DNA from: Desulfatibacillum sp.
GTDB taxonomy: Bacteria > Desulfobacterota > Desulfobacteria > Desulfobacterales > Desulfatibacillaceae
Length of the DNA: 64,000 nucleotides
Direction: 5' to 3'
NCBI GenBank assembly: GCA_016342355.1
Contig: JAEINP010000018.1
Location: 1-64,000, forward strand
The notes under the pieces were generated by a model. The model had not been told where the DNA came from and made no database searches. It saw only the letters and a list, made by a program, of their open reading frames with translations. A program made the translations under genes and the position numbers. Of the stretch, positions 41,775 to 50,708 are shown in pieces; the first letter of the stretch is position 1; every line of letters starts with the position of its first letter.

Positions 41775-44375
41775 TTGAAACCATTATTGGATACCCATTC
41801 TTCCGCATCAACAGCCATTTCCAGCTCCATCCTGGCCGGTATTTTTTTCACGGCAATGAGTGTGCTGGCCTATCAGGTGGGGCTCACCCGCGTATTTTCC
41901 ATCATCATGTGGCATCACCACGCCTATCTTGTGGTGTCTGTGGCCTTGCTGGGTTTTGGCGCTTCGGGCAGTTACGTGGCTGTACAACAAAATGGAATCG
42001 CCAACCAATCCGGCCTATTGTCCAGGCTGAACCGCTATGCCTTAGCCCATGCCCTAACCATTCCCGCCTCTTACCTCGTCGTCACCCGAATGCAGATTCA
42101 CTCCATGAATCTCCTTGGAAGCCCGGAGAACTTTTTGGCCTTTTTGTTTGTGCTGGGACTGCTCGCCGTGCCGTTTTTTTTTGCAGGACTGGTCATGGGG
42201 GTTTGCTTTCAGGCTTTTTCACAACAGGCTGGCAGGTTGTATGGCGCAGACCTCCTGGGCGCTGCTTTGGGCGCCTTTGCCGCTCCGTTTCTTCTCCATG
42301 CCGCAGGCGTGAACGGCACGGCCATGGCTGCCGCATTTTTCGCCGGACTCGGGGCCTTGTTCTTTTCCCAAAGCGCAAGTTGGGGCCGGAGAATCGCTGC
42401 AGGGCTGGTTGCATTATGCCTGCTGGCCTGTGTGGGTTTTTCCACCAACACCCTGTTTTGGGAAATCCCCCTGGACCCTTCCAAACAGGAAATGTCCTCG
42501 GCGTACACGGCGGATCCGCGCATAACCAAGGTGTTTTCCACCAAAATTCCGTTTTCCGGGGGCAGGCATTTTGTTTGGAAACGCTCGGCGCCGGACATGA
42601 CCCATCATGCAATCCTCCACAGCGCCATTGCCCAGTTGGACATATGGCCCGAACACACCATGCCCATGCTGGGCGGCGGAGAGTTCGGTAAAATTGACCG
42701 CCAAACAACCCCCATGAGGATGGTCACCCAGGACGGTATCGGCCCCACATTTTTATACAAGGACGCCGGAAACCTGAAAAAATTCCCTTCCCTGGACGAC
42801 TCCCAAATCGCCTCGGCCTATGTGGCGCAAAAGGCCCTTGACAAAACCCGGCCAGACGTTCTGGTAATCGGCGTGGGCGGCGGCATAGACGTGATGACGG
42901 CCTTATACCACAATGCAGGGTCTGTGACCGGGGTGGAAATCAACCGGGCCATGATCCGCATGGTCACCAGGGATTATGCCGGTTATCTGGGCCATTTGTT
43001 TTCCGATCCCCGAATTACCCTGATCCGGGAGGACGGACGCTCTTTTTTAAATCGCGATAAAGCCAAATACGACATCATCCAGCTTACCGGCGTGGACACC
43101 CTCACAGCCCTGTCCACCGGAGCCTACACCCTGAGCGAAAACTACCTGTACACGGTGCAAGCCATCCAAACCATGGTCGGTCGTCTGAAGGAAGGCGGAA
43201 TCATCTGCTATTCGCGCCCCATCTTCTCGCCGCCCCACCCTCCCCGAGAGACCCTGCGCCTTGCCAATACCGCCCGTGCGGCCCTTGAGGGACTGGGCAT
43301 GGAATCACCCTGGCAGAACATTGCTGTGCTTCAGGCAGGCCATTGGGCCTCCACAATGATAAAAAACGGCCCGTTTACACGGGAGGAATGCCAGACCCTG
43401 ACAGACTTTTCCAATGCAGAGGGATTCAAGGGCCTGGTTTTCAACCCCTGGCCCGATCACACGCAAAAAGATTTTCCCGGGGATGAAAATCTCAGACAAA
43501 CAAAAAAACAGTTTTTGACGGTGATGGCAGGGGAAGACGAGGAACGGAATGAGTTTATGCAACAATCCCCCTTTAACCTGTCCCCGCCCACAGACAGCAA
43601 GCCCTTCTTTTTCAATTATTATAAAATGTCCAATGTCCCGTTCTGGTGGGGACGTGGCGCATCGGGCAACATGTGGACAGAGTTTATCCCGGAATTTCCC
43701 GCAGGCCACATGATCCTGGCCGTGGCAGTGATCCAGGCAACCTTATTGGCCGGGTTATTCATCCTCATACCGGTTTGGTTTTGGAACCAAAAAGGTATTT
43801 TGTCTCCTGGCAAGGGGCGTACCCTCGCCTATTTTGGGGCATTGGGCCTGGGATTCATGTTTGTGGAAATCTGCCTCATGCAAAAATTCATATTATTTTT
43901 AGGTCATCCCACCTATGCTGTGAGCGTGGTGCTGGCTGGTATGCTGGCTTTTGCGGGCGCAGGAGCCTGGTTTTCGGAAAGGCTTCCCTGCTGGACCCGA
44001 AAAAACCTGTTGATTGCCGGGTTAACAGCCCTGGCCCTGAACCTTGCCAATGCCTTTTTGCTGGATTTTTTCCTGGATTGGCTGCCGGGCTTGCCTTTGG
44101 GCTTGCGCATAATTGCGGCCTTGGTGTTGATAGCACCTTCGGGCTTTGTGTTGGGCCTGTTTTTCCCCCTGGGAATACGCACTGTTGGCGACACCGCCCC
44201 GGAAATGGTGGCCTGGGCATGGGCCATCAACGGTTTTTTTACCGTATTGGGCTCTGTACTGGCTATCGTGGCGGCCATGACGCTGGGATTCACCTGGGTG
44301 CTGGTTCTGGCTGGATTGATCTACCTGGCTGGTCTTTGTCTGGGACCTGAAGCTGTGAAAAAACGTCCAATATGA
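41775..44375 (+). CDS. Polytopic membrane protein with embedded spermidine-synthase-like SAM domain
   Basis: An 866-residue protein in three parts. The N-terminal block (about 18-225) has six or so membrane helices. The soluble middle carries a SAM/decarboxy-SAM binding Rossmann core, 'VLVIGVGGGIDVMTALYHNA' near residue 362, with 'VTGVEINRAMIRMV' and 'DPRITLIREDGRSFL'. The C-terminal block (about 640-860) has six to seven more helices. The middle resembles the spermidine synthase fold that occurs fused to transporter-like domains. Whether it makes a polyamine is doubtful, since the usual catalytic 'GGGDG' aspartate is replaced by the G-I-D of GGGIDV. TTG start at 41775; other starts are possible. 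It opens the accessory region. Confidence 0.78.
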   Translation: MKPLLDTHSSASTAISSSILAGIFFTAMSVLAYQVGLTRVFSIIMWHHHAYLVVSVALLGFGASGSYVAVQQNGIANQSGLLSRLNRYALAHALTIPASYLVVTRMQIHSMNLLGSPENFLAFLFVLGLLAVPFFFAGLVMGVCFQAFSQQAGRLYGADLLGAALGAFAAPFLLHAAGVNGTAMAAAFFAGLGALFFSQSASWGRRIAAGLVALCLLACVGFSTNTLFWEIPLDPSKQEMSSAYTADPRITKVFSTKIPFSGGRHFVWKRSAPDMTHHAILHSAIAQLDIWPEHTMPMLGGGEFGKIDRQTTPMRMVTQDGIGPTFLYKDAGNLKKFPSLDDSQIASAYVAQKALDKTRPDVLVIGVGGGIDVMTALYHNAGSVTGVEINRAMIRMVTRDYAGYLGHLFSDPRITLIREDGRSFLNRDKAKYDIIQLTGVDTLTALSTGAYTLSENYLYTVQAIQTMVGRLKEGGIICYSRPIFSPPHPPRETLRLANTARAALEGLGMESPWQNIAVLQAGHWASTMIKNGPFTREECQTLTDFSNAEGFKGLVFNPWPDHTQKDFPGDENLRQTKKQFLTVMAGEDEERNEFMQQSPFNLSPPTDSKPFFFNYYKMSNVPFWWGRGASGNMWTEFIPEFPAGHMILAVAVIQATLLAGLFILIPVWFWNQKGILSPGKGRTLAYFGALGLGFMFVEICLMQKFILFLGHPTYAVSVVLAGMLAFAGAGAWFSERLPCWTRKNLLIAGLTALALNLANAFLLDFFLDWLPGLPLGLRIIAALVLIAPSGFVLGLFFPLGIRTVGDTAPEMVAWAWAINGFFTVLGSVLAIVAAMTLGFTWVLVLAGLIYLAGLCLGPEAVKKRPI

Positions 44376-44425
44376 GTGTAAACGATGTCCGGCTTGCACA
44401 ATAGGGTGCTTGGAATTAATTGTTG

Positions 44426-46576
44426 ATGGATGATTGGGAAAAAAATATCCCCAAGGCCTTTTGCCTGGGGAACTTCTGGTGCCTGGCTTTGGCCCTTGCC
44501 CATGGAGCCACCCTTGCCTACGCCAAGGTGGGCGTCGTCACCAGCCAAAAATCCATCCTCACCCTCATGCTTTTCTTCGTCCTATGCTCCTGGCTGGCCC
44601 GGACCTTTTACAGAAAATTGCAGGCCCTGAATAAGGAACAAAAAAACTGGGTGCTGGTCCTGACTTCGGTCTTTCCGGCAGGCGCCTTATCCTCCGTTTT
44701 TACCCACTCGTCCGGGGTAAGCGCCTTTTTTCTTCTGCCATTTATTCTTTACGCCGTGTTCCTATGGACGCCCCAATTACCAGGCCGAACCGCACCTGAT
44801 TTGGAAAGGCTGATCACCCTCTTTTGCCAGGTCATCGCCTTAAGCCTGTTAGTCCGCACCGGACCATACTACGCATTTTCCTTCATCCTGAGCACAGGGT
44901 TGGTTCTGGCCTATCATGGAATCCGGTCCAAAAAAATGTCCGAGGGCTATACCCTGGAAAAACTGGCCCTACCCAGCCCCGTCATGACATTGTGGTTTTT
45001 TGTCAGCCTTTCCAACCAAATTTCCAACCTGTTCCCCCGGTGGTCTCTGGCTTTGTTTTGGGCCGGACTGGCTGTTTCCCTGATTCTGGCTGGAATCCTG
45101 GCGAAACACCCCTTTGGCAAAACCCCGTGGATCAACCGCCTGTGCATGGTCTTGTTCGCCGCCAGCCTTGTGTTTGACCTGAACGTGAGCACAGCCCTGG
45201 CTACGCCCCTGGAAGCCTGGGACTTTCACTGGTGGGTCCATGTGGCTCCTGGCCTGGATGCCATGGGCTCGGTTATGCGCCCCTTTGTTGATTACGCCCC
45301 TATTGAGGGGGTTGGATGGGCTGCCTGGCTGCCGCGAGCCTGGTTTGTGATGCTGGATGGCAGCGTGGCCGGATATGAGGTCTTGTTCGCCCTGCTAAGC
45401 CTGTTGGCCCAGAGCCTGTATGCGGCCATGCTCGGCTATGTGTTGTGGAAAATCGCTGGAATGCAGCCCTTTGGAGCAGCCCTGGCTGCGGTTCTGATTG
45501 CCGTCGCCAATCTGGCCCTGTTGCAGACCTGCTACCCCTTTCCCGAAGGGTGGAGCATCGCGGAACGCACTCCAGGCCTGTTTTTCAGCGTTTTCCCGTT
45601 CCTGTTTCTTTTAAATATAACAGGACAGGATAAAAAATCCGGACTGACCTGGATTGCGTTTGGGGTGGGAGCACTGCATATGCTCTCGTTCTTCCTGGAA
45701 ACCCTCCTGGGCCTGGGCGCCATTGTGTCACTGCTGGGCGTGATGGCCCTGGTTCCCACACGGATTCCCCATAAAAAATATATCCTGCTTGGAGGCTTTA
45801 GCGCGCTGTTTCTATCCTTGCTGATAATCCGCCCCCCCTTGTTTGATTTTTTCCTTGTTCAGCCCATGACCCTGATACAGTCCGGCCTGGAGCATATGGA
45901 CCTCTCGGGCAGAGTGAACATTTTCGCCATATTCTACCGCAAAATGGCTCTTTCCACCTTTCATTACAGTTTCCCCCTGGCGGTTATGACTGCGTTTCTG
46001 ACGCTTTTGCCCTTTACGCCATGGAGGCGCAGCAAAGCCTTTGTCCCGGCCCTGTACTTTTTTCTCATTACCTTTTTCATGTTCATTTCCGGAGGACAGC
46101 GCTATTTGGAAGACCCCGAAGGCGCCTGTGGTGCCGTGTATTTTGCCGGGTTGTCTACGATCCTGACGATTCCCCTTTTGGTATGCGTTTTGAAAATCGC
46201 CCGGGATTTACGAAGCCCGAGCCCCCTGCCCTCCTGGCTGTCCAAAACCTTGGCTTGCGTCTTGATTGTAGCGGTTTGCTCCACCGGCCTGTTCTATGGC
46301 AAATCGCCAGGCCCCATGAAGATTCAGTTGGCTGGGCGCGTTTTCCACGCCACCGCCTGGGAGGATCAAGAGCATTTTTTATCGCCTCACAATTACGGAC
46401 TGCCGGACGTATTGGGCTATTATTACACTTATAAAAATCGGAAAGCCGTGCAGTCCGGCCCTGCGCCGCTGGAAGTCCATCTCCAGCCCTATTCTGCCTG
46501 GAAGGATAATCCCAAGGTGCTTGTGCCCATCCACCGAACCATGGGCTTTTTTCAACAACAAAGGTACAGGCGATGA
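44426..46576 (+). CDS. Polytopic membrane protein, paralogue 1 (unknown function)
   Basis: A 716-residue protein with about a dozen hydrophobic helices and a C-terminal tail of about 70 residues ending in soluble sequence. It shares blocks with the next gene: 'VVTSQKSILTLML' near residue 38, 'FHWWVHVAPGLDAMGSVMRP' near residue 268, 'CYPFPEGWSIAERTPG' near 369 and 'SGPAPLEVHLQPYSAW' near 680. The HWW-x4-PGLD-x-D-YAP-G block is vaguely like the first loop of GT-C membrane glycosyltransferases, but I cannot assign a family. The ATG at 44426 is used; its binding site is weak. Its stop overlaps the next start. Confidence 0.8.
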   Translation: MDDWEKNIPKAFCLGNFWCLALALAHGATLAYAKVGVVTSQKSILTLMLFFVLCSWLARTFYRKLQALNKEQKNWVLVLTSVFPAGALSSVFTHSSGVSAFFLLPFILYAVFLWTPQLPGRTAPDLERLITLFCQVIALSLLVRTGPYYAFSFILSTGLVLAYHGIRSKKMSEGYTLEKLALPSPVMTLWFFVSLSNQISNLFPRWSLALFWAGLAVSLILAGILAKHPFGKTPWINRLCMVLFAASLVFDLNVSTALATPLEAWDFHWWVHVAPGLDAMGSVMRPFVDYAPIEGVGWAAWLPRAWFVMLDGSVAGYEVLFALLSLLAQSLYAAMLGYVLWKIAGMQPFGAALAAVLIAVANLALLQTCYPFPEGWSIAERTPGLFFSVFPFLFLLNITGQDKKSGLTWIAFGVGALHMLSFFLETLLGLGAIVSLLGVMALVPTRIPHKKYILLGGFSALFLSLLIIRPPLFDFFLVQPMTLIQSGLEHMDLSGRVNIFAIFYRKMALSTFHYSFPLAVMTAFLTLLPFTPWRRSKAFVPALYFFLITFFMFISGGQRYLEDPEGACGAVYFAGLSTILTIPLLVCVLKIARDLRSPSPLPSWLSKTLACVLIVAVCSTGLFYGKSPGPMKIQLAGRVFHATAWEDQEHFLSPHNYGLPDVLGYYYTYKNRKAVQSGPAPLEVHLQPYSAWKDNPKVLVPIHRTMGFFQQQRYRR

Positions 46577-48708
46577 TGGATACAAAGAAAGACATCCGCT
46601 TTGTATTATGGCTGGGCAATTTTTTATGCATGGGCCTTTGCCTGGCCTATTGGGCCGGAGCCTGTTTTTCGTTGTTCGTACCTGTCACCAGCCAGAAATC
46701 CATTCTGGTGGTTCTAATCCTCACTCCCGCCTGCGTGTATCTTGGAAAGCATTTGTGGGAGCGCCTTGGCCTGCCAGGAAGCCCGGGCGGAGAATTTATT
46801 CTGCTTGCTGCCTTCATCTATCCGGCCAGCGCGGCAAACCTCATTTTCTCTCCAGGCCAGATGCCGGGCTTAAGCCTCGCTCTGCCCATTTTCGCCATTG
46901 CCTGGACCAAGTGGTTTTCAAGCGACGCCGCCCGAGTGGAGGAATATGCGGAAGATTTCCTGACCCTGCTTTGCCAGATAGCGGCACTGGCCCTGGTGCT
47001 TCGGATATCCGGCCAGTGGTGGCAGTGCATGGCGGCGAGCGCTTTGGTGTGCGGAGCCGCCTACTGGCTGATTGGCCAAAGCAGGCCCCAAATGCTCACG
47101 GTTATTCTGAGCCCTCTCATGGCCCTGTGGTTCTTCCTCAACCTTTCCAACCAGCTCGTGAACAGTTACAGCGGGTGGTCCCGATTTTCCCTGCTGGCCG
47201 GAGCTGCCTTATACCTGGGGTTCATAGGTATCGGCCGCCTGCTGGCTGTCCGCAACAGCCCGAACCTGAAAAAATTCAACCGGGCCTGCCTGCTGATCTT
47301 CGCCGCCAGCCTCATCACCGACTTCAACCCGGAAGCAGGTATGTCCACGCCGCTTCATATGCTGGATTTCCACTGGTGGATTCATGTGGCGCCCGGCCTG
47401 GACGCCATTTTCGACACCATGCAGCCTTATGTGCACTACATCCCCTTTGAGGGTTTCATCTTTGAAACCATGTTGCCCAGGCTGTGGTTTGTAGGACTTA
47501 ACCAGACCATGGGAGGATATTTCATCGTCATGGCCGCGTTTTGGTTTGCTTCCCTGGCGATTTACGCATTATTGCTTTATGCGCTCCTTACACGGGTCCT
47601 TGGATTGGAACAATTTGTGGCCGGGTTGCTGGCAAGCCTGTTGGTCATCACCAATTTTTCCCTGCTACAAATAGCATACCCCTTTCCCGGCGCCTGGACC
47701 GTGGCGGAACGGAGCTTGGTCTGCTTTGTGTGCGTACTGCTGTTTTTCCGGCTTCAAACCACGAAGTCCAAAGGCTGGCTTGGGGTCCTTACCGGCGGGG
47801 CTCATGCTTTCTCGTTTTTTTACGAGCCCTTTTTCGGGCTGGCCTGCCTGGTGGCCCTGGCAGGCGCCATGGCTATTAAACCCAAAAAATTGAACCACAA
47901 AATGGCTCTGATTGGCGGGACTGCAGGGATGTTGGCGCTTTTTATAGTGGCCTTCCGCATTCCCTTGTATATGTTTTTCATCCATCAGCCTTTAGCCATG
48001 GTGGATTCGGGAAACCAGATCGTCAAATTGGGCGAAGGTAAACACATTTTCCAGGCCTTGTTCCGGGATCACACGTTTTCCGCGTTCCATTACTGGAACT
48101 CGCTTGGAGCCATGCTTGTGTTCCTGGGGCTTGCGCCTACCCGGGCACGGCATCACAAATTTTTCAGCATGGCCTTGTACTTTTTCATAGCCACTTTTTT
48201 CATGGTAATATCCGGCGGCCAAAGATTTTTCGGGGATCCCGGGCAAACATTCAGCACCGTACATTTTGCGGCCATGGCCTCGGTGCTGGCTATCCCATTA
48301 TGGCTCTGCCTGATTCGCATGGGCCTGGATCTCCTTGAACCCGGGGGTATCAGCCGCAAGGCTTTGGTAATGACCTGCCTTACAGCTGCAATCTTTATCG
48401 CTTATACCGACGGAATTCACCGGGGGCTTGCGCCGGGTCCGACCAGGGCAGGCATCAGCAAACATCATTTTGAGGCCACGGCCTGGGACGAGCAAGTCCA
48501 TTATCAGGCAACCTTTTCCAATAGTATTCCTGTCATCCTTGAGTATTATCATACCTGCAAGTCCCGGAAGTATGTGGCAAGCGGACCCAAGCCTTTGGGC
48601 ATCTATTACATGCCTTATGAAACATGGAAAAACACCATCCTGCCCATGCAGCCGGTCCAGGATGTTCGGGCGTTTATCTCTCATTCCCGGATCAATAATA
48701 ACCGGTGA
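46573..48708 (+). CDS. Polytopic membrane protein, paralogue 2 (unknown function)
   Basis: A 711-residue homologue of the preceding protein, with the blocks in the same order: 'PVTSQKSILVVLI', 'FHWWIHVAPGLDAIFDTMQP', 'YPFPGAWTVAERSLVC' and 'SGPKPLGIYYMPYETW'. About 12 membrane helices are visible. The four-base ATGA overlap with paralogue 1 indicates one transcription unit and probably stoichiometric synthesis, as for a heterodimer. The conserved C-terminal tail may face the periplasm. Function unknown; a polymerase, flippase or GT-C-like transferase acting on a lipid-linked substrate is an inference from the neighbouring sugar genes. Confidence 0.8.
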   Translation: MMDTKKDIRFVLWLGNFLCMGLCLAYWAGACFSLFVPVTSQKSILVVLILTPACVYLGKHLWERLGLPGSPGGEFILLAAFIYPASAANLIFSPGQMPGLSLALPIFAIAWTKWFSSDAARVEEYAEDFLTLLCQIAALALVLRISGQWWQCMAASALVCGAAYWLIGQSRPQMLTVILSPLMALWFFLNLSNQLVNSYSGWSRFSLLAGAALYLGFIGIGRLLAVRNSPNLKKFNRACLLIFAASLITDFNPEAGMSTPLHMLDFHWWIHVAPGLDAIFDTMQPYVHYIPFEGFIFETMLPRLWFVGLNQTMGGYFIVMAAFWFASLAIYALLLYALLTRVLGLEQFVAGLLASLLVITNFSLLQIAYPFPGAWTVAERSLVCFVCVLLFFRLQTTKSKGWLGVLTGGAHAFSFFYEPFFGLACLVALAGAMAIKPKKLNHKMALIGGTAGMLALFIVAFRIPLYMFFIHQPLAMVDSGNQIVKLGEGKHIFQALFRDHTFSAFHYWNSLGAMLVFLGLAPTRARHHKFFSMALYFFIATFFMVISGGQRFFGDPGQTFSTVHFAAMASVLAIPLWLCLIRMGLDLLEPGGISRKALVMTCLTAAIFIAYTDGIHRGLAPGPTRAGISKHHFEATAWDEQVHYQATFSNSIPVILEYYHTCKSRKYVASGPKPLGIYYMPYETWKNTILPMQPVQDVRAFISHSRINNNR

Positions 48709-48814
48709 TTTTATTTGAAAAAATATTTTAAAATATCAGTACACTGTGCTATGAGTTCGTATTCGTAGCCAATTGGATTTTTTTGAAAAAATTTTCTTTT
48801 TCGTGGAGGGGTAA

Positions 48815-50488
48815 ATGACCCGGATATTTATGTGGCTTGCCTTAGCCTATATACTTGTAATCAATACACTTTTTGCCTCTGATTTTTCTGTGACCCCGAA
48901 CTCGGACATGGATTGCTCGGACTTTGACTGCACCCTGCAAGCTGCACTGGACGCGGCATCGGTTAACAGCCAGGACGACGTCATAACCATGGAGGCCGGG
49001 GAATATGTGTTTAATGCTCCCCTGGTTTACAACCCGGAAAACGAAAACCAGGCCCTGAGCATCATAGGACAGCCGGACGGGGCCACCCTGGTAAAGGGCG
49101 TGGATGACGGGCCTTTGCTGGGCCTGTACGTCACCCAGCCGGGAGACGCATCTAACGGAAACATTACGCTGAGACATCTTTGGATGGAAGAGGCGGAGGC
49201 GAAAAAACTGACGGCGACATCAAGAAAAAGCCCCGATCCTCCTTCTGAAGCCACCTATTCCGATCTGGACATCATTACGGGCGGCGACGTGATCCTGGAA
49301 GACATTCTCATTGACCTTGAAGAAGTCAGCGTGTGGGTTTACGCAGAAGGTGATCTGGAGGTGCAGGGAGAGGGCCTTGAAGCGTATGCCGAGGGTAATT
49401 GCAGAATAGATCTGACCTCGGATACAGTGTCAATTGAGAATCTTCTTGCACAATCACAAAATGGAGAGTCCGTGATAACGGTCGAGGCATTCACAAAAAT
49501 TATAGTCTCCGGTTACGCAGGTGCCCCAATTTATTTGAAGGGATTGACCATCGGCGGCACCAGCGGCGGGAGTAGCGGCGGGAGTAGCGGCGGGAGTAGC
49601 GGCGGGAGTAGCGGCGGAAATTCGGGAGGCGTTACCTTATGCGCCTTTGGCGACTGTGATTTCTTTCCTGACGGAACGGTTTCCCAGCCTGGACAAGTTG
49701 GCCCAAACCCAGGAAGTGAGGAAATTCATGTGGGCGTCCAAATACAGGAAGGGGCTGCCCATTCTCTGCCTGTTTATTCAAATGCCGCCAAGGAAATAGA
49801 GAGCGTGCTATGGACCCAAACTTGCGGGCCGGATGTAGCCTTGTCCGATCCCCAGGCCTATTCCCCCACCTTTATGCCTCCTCCCACCGGACAGTTGCCC
49901 GTGGACTTGTGCTTCACCCGTGTGGTTTCCTTCACAGACGGAACGACCAAAACCGCGAGGTTTTCTTACTTTGTAATGGATAACGGGATTGCAGGATTTC
50001 CCGAAGACGCCTACACGTTTCAAGGGATTAACAACCAGAACATGGGCGCCCGAATGCAGGCGGGAGGCAAAGTGGCCAGAATTGAGGTCATGGATCCTGA
50101 TAGCGTCGGGGACATAGCAGGAAAACCCAAAGATCTGATTTTTGGAGTGGTGGACATGGAAATCCGCGTGGACTCCCCCGGAGACACGGCCCAGGTCGTG
50201 ATATTCCTCCCGGAACCCGCGCCAATTGGCTATAAGTGGTACAAGTACAGTCCCGCTTTGGGATGGTACGACTATTCCGCCCACGCGGAGTTTAACGGGG
50301 ATCGCACCCAGGTCACGCTCACTCTCCAGGATGGAGGATTCGGGGATGACGACGGAGTGGTTAATGGGATTATAGTTGATCCTTCCGGGCTGGGCGCTCC
50401 TGTCGCGGACAATTCATCATCCTCAGTCACTGATGGCGGAGGCGGAGACGGGGGAAGTGGAGGCTGTTTTATTTCCGCTTTAAAATAA
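48815..50488 (+). CDS. Secreted choice-of-anchor U domain protein
   Basis: A 557-residue exported protein. It has a signal peptide (1-21). A beta-helix-like region (about 25-250) has Asp-rich turns and the opening 'CTLQAALDAASVNSQDDVIT', the usual start of parallel beta-helix proteins. A Ser-Ser-Gly-Gly linker occupies about 250-270. An Ig-like part (295-395) and a choice-of-anchor U domain (about 425-530: 'VVIFLPEPAPIGYKWYKYSP', 'TQVTLTLQDGGFGDDDGVVN') follow. It ends 'GGGGDGGSGGCFISALK' with no membrane helix after the Cys. GTGGAGGGG precedes the ATG. Likely a cell-surface or extracellular protein. Confidence 0.85.
   Translation: MTRIFMWLALAYILVINTLFASDFSVTPNSDMDCSDFDCTLQAALDAASVNSQDDVITMEAGEYVFNAPLVYNPENENQALSIIGQPDGATLVKGVDDGPLLGLYVTQPGDASNGNITLRHLWMEEAEAKKLTATSRKSPDPPSEATYSDLDIITGGDVILEDILIDLEEVSVWVYAEGDLEVQGEGLEAYAEGNCRIDLTSDTVSIENLLAQSQNGESVITVEAFTKIIVSGYAGAPIYLKGLTIGGTSGGSSGGSSGGSSGGSSGGNSGGVTLCAFGDCDFFPDGTVSQPGQVGPNPGSEEIHVGVQIQEGAAHSLPVYSNAAKEIESVLWTQTCGPDVALSDPQAYSPTFMPPPTGQLPVDLCFTRVVSFTDGTTKTARFSYFVMDNGIAGFPEDAYTFQGINNQNMGARMQAGGKVARIEVMDPDSVGDIAGKPKDLIFGVVDMEIRVDSPGDTAQVVIFLPEPAPIGYKWYKYSPALGWYDYSAHAEFNGDRTQVTLTLQDGGFGDDDGVVNGIIVDPSGLGAPVADNSSSSVTDGGGGDGGSGGCFISALK
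49562..49618 (+). repeat. 12-bp minisatellite coding for Ser-Ser-Gly-Gly
   Basis: Four exact copies of AGCGGCGGGAGT in a row (49562-49609), then a partial fifth. They encode the flexible linker of the choice-of-anchor U protein. Exact identity, including third bases, suggests slippage and possible length variation between strains. Confidence 0.9.
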
Positions 50489-50506
50489 TCGTCACAACGT
50501 AGCCAA

Positions 50507-50543
50507 TAAGCCTGTTCGCCCCTGGCGGGCAGGCTTATATTTG
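50507..50543 (+). terminator. Hairpin after the choice-of-anchor U gene
   Basis: TAAGCCTG (50507-50514) pairs with CAGGCTTA (50530-50537), with an inner CGCC-cct-GGCG stem. TATTTG follows. The 220-base gap to the next gene holds nothing else that I can support. Confidence 0.6.
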
Positions 50544-50708
50544 ACATTCAATCGCTTCATGTATCCAATGTCTGTGTGCATTAAAACCTCGCCCCCATGA
50601 TATCATTCATTAATTGAGGCAATTGCAATAGCCTTTGTTTGAATGCGGTATTTATGGGTGAGGGTGGAAATGTCTGCATAAATAATTGGAAGATATGGAA
50701 CAGGAAAA

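Noticed and set aside
49562-49618. Short direct repeats as a CRISPR array
   Set aside because: Units are 12 bases without spacers, in frame, and code for a Ser/Gly linker.
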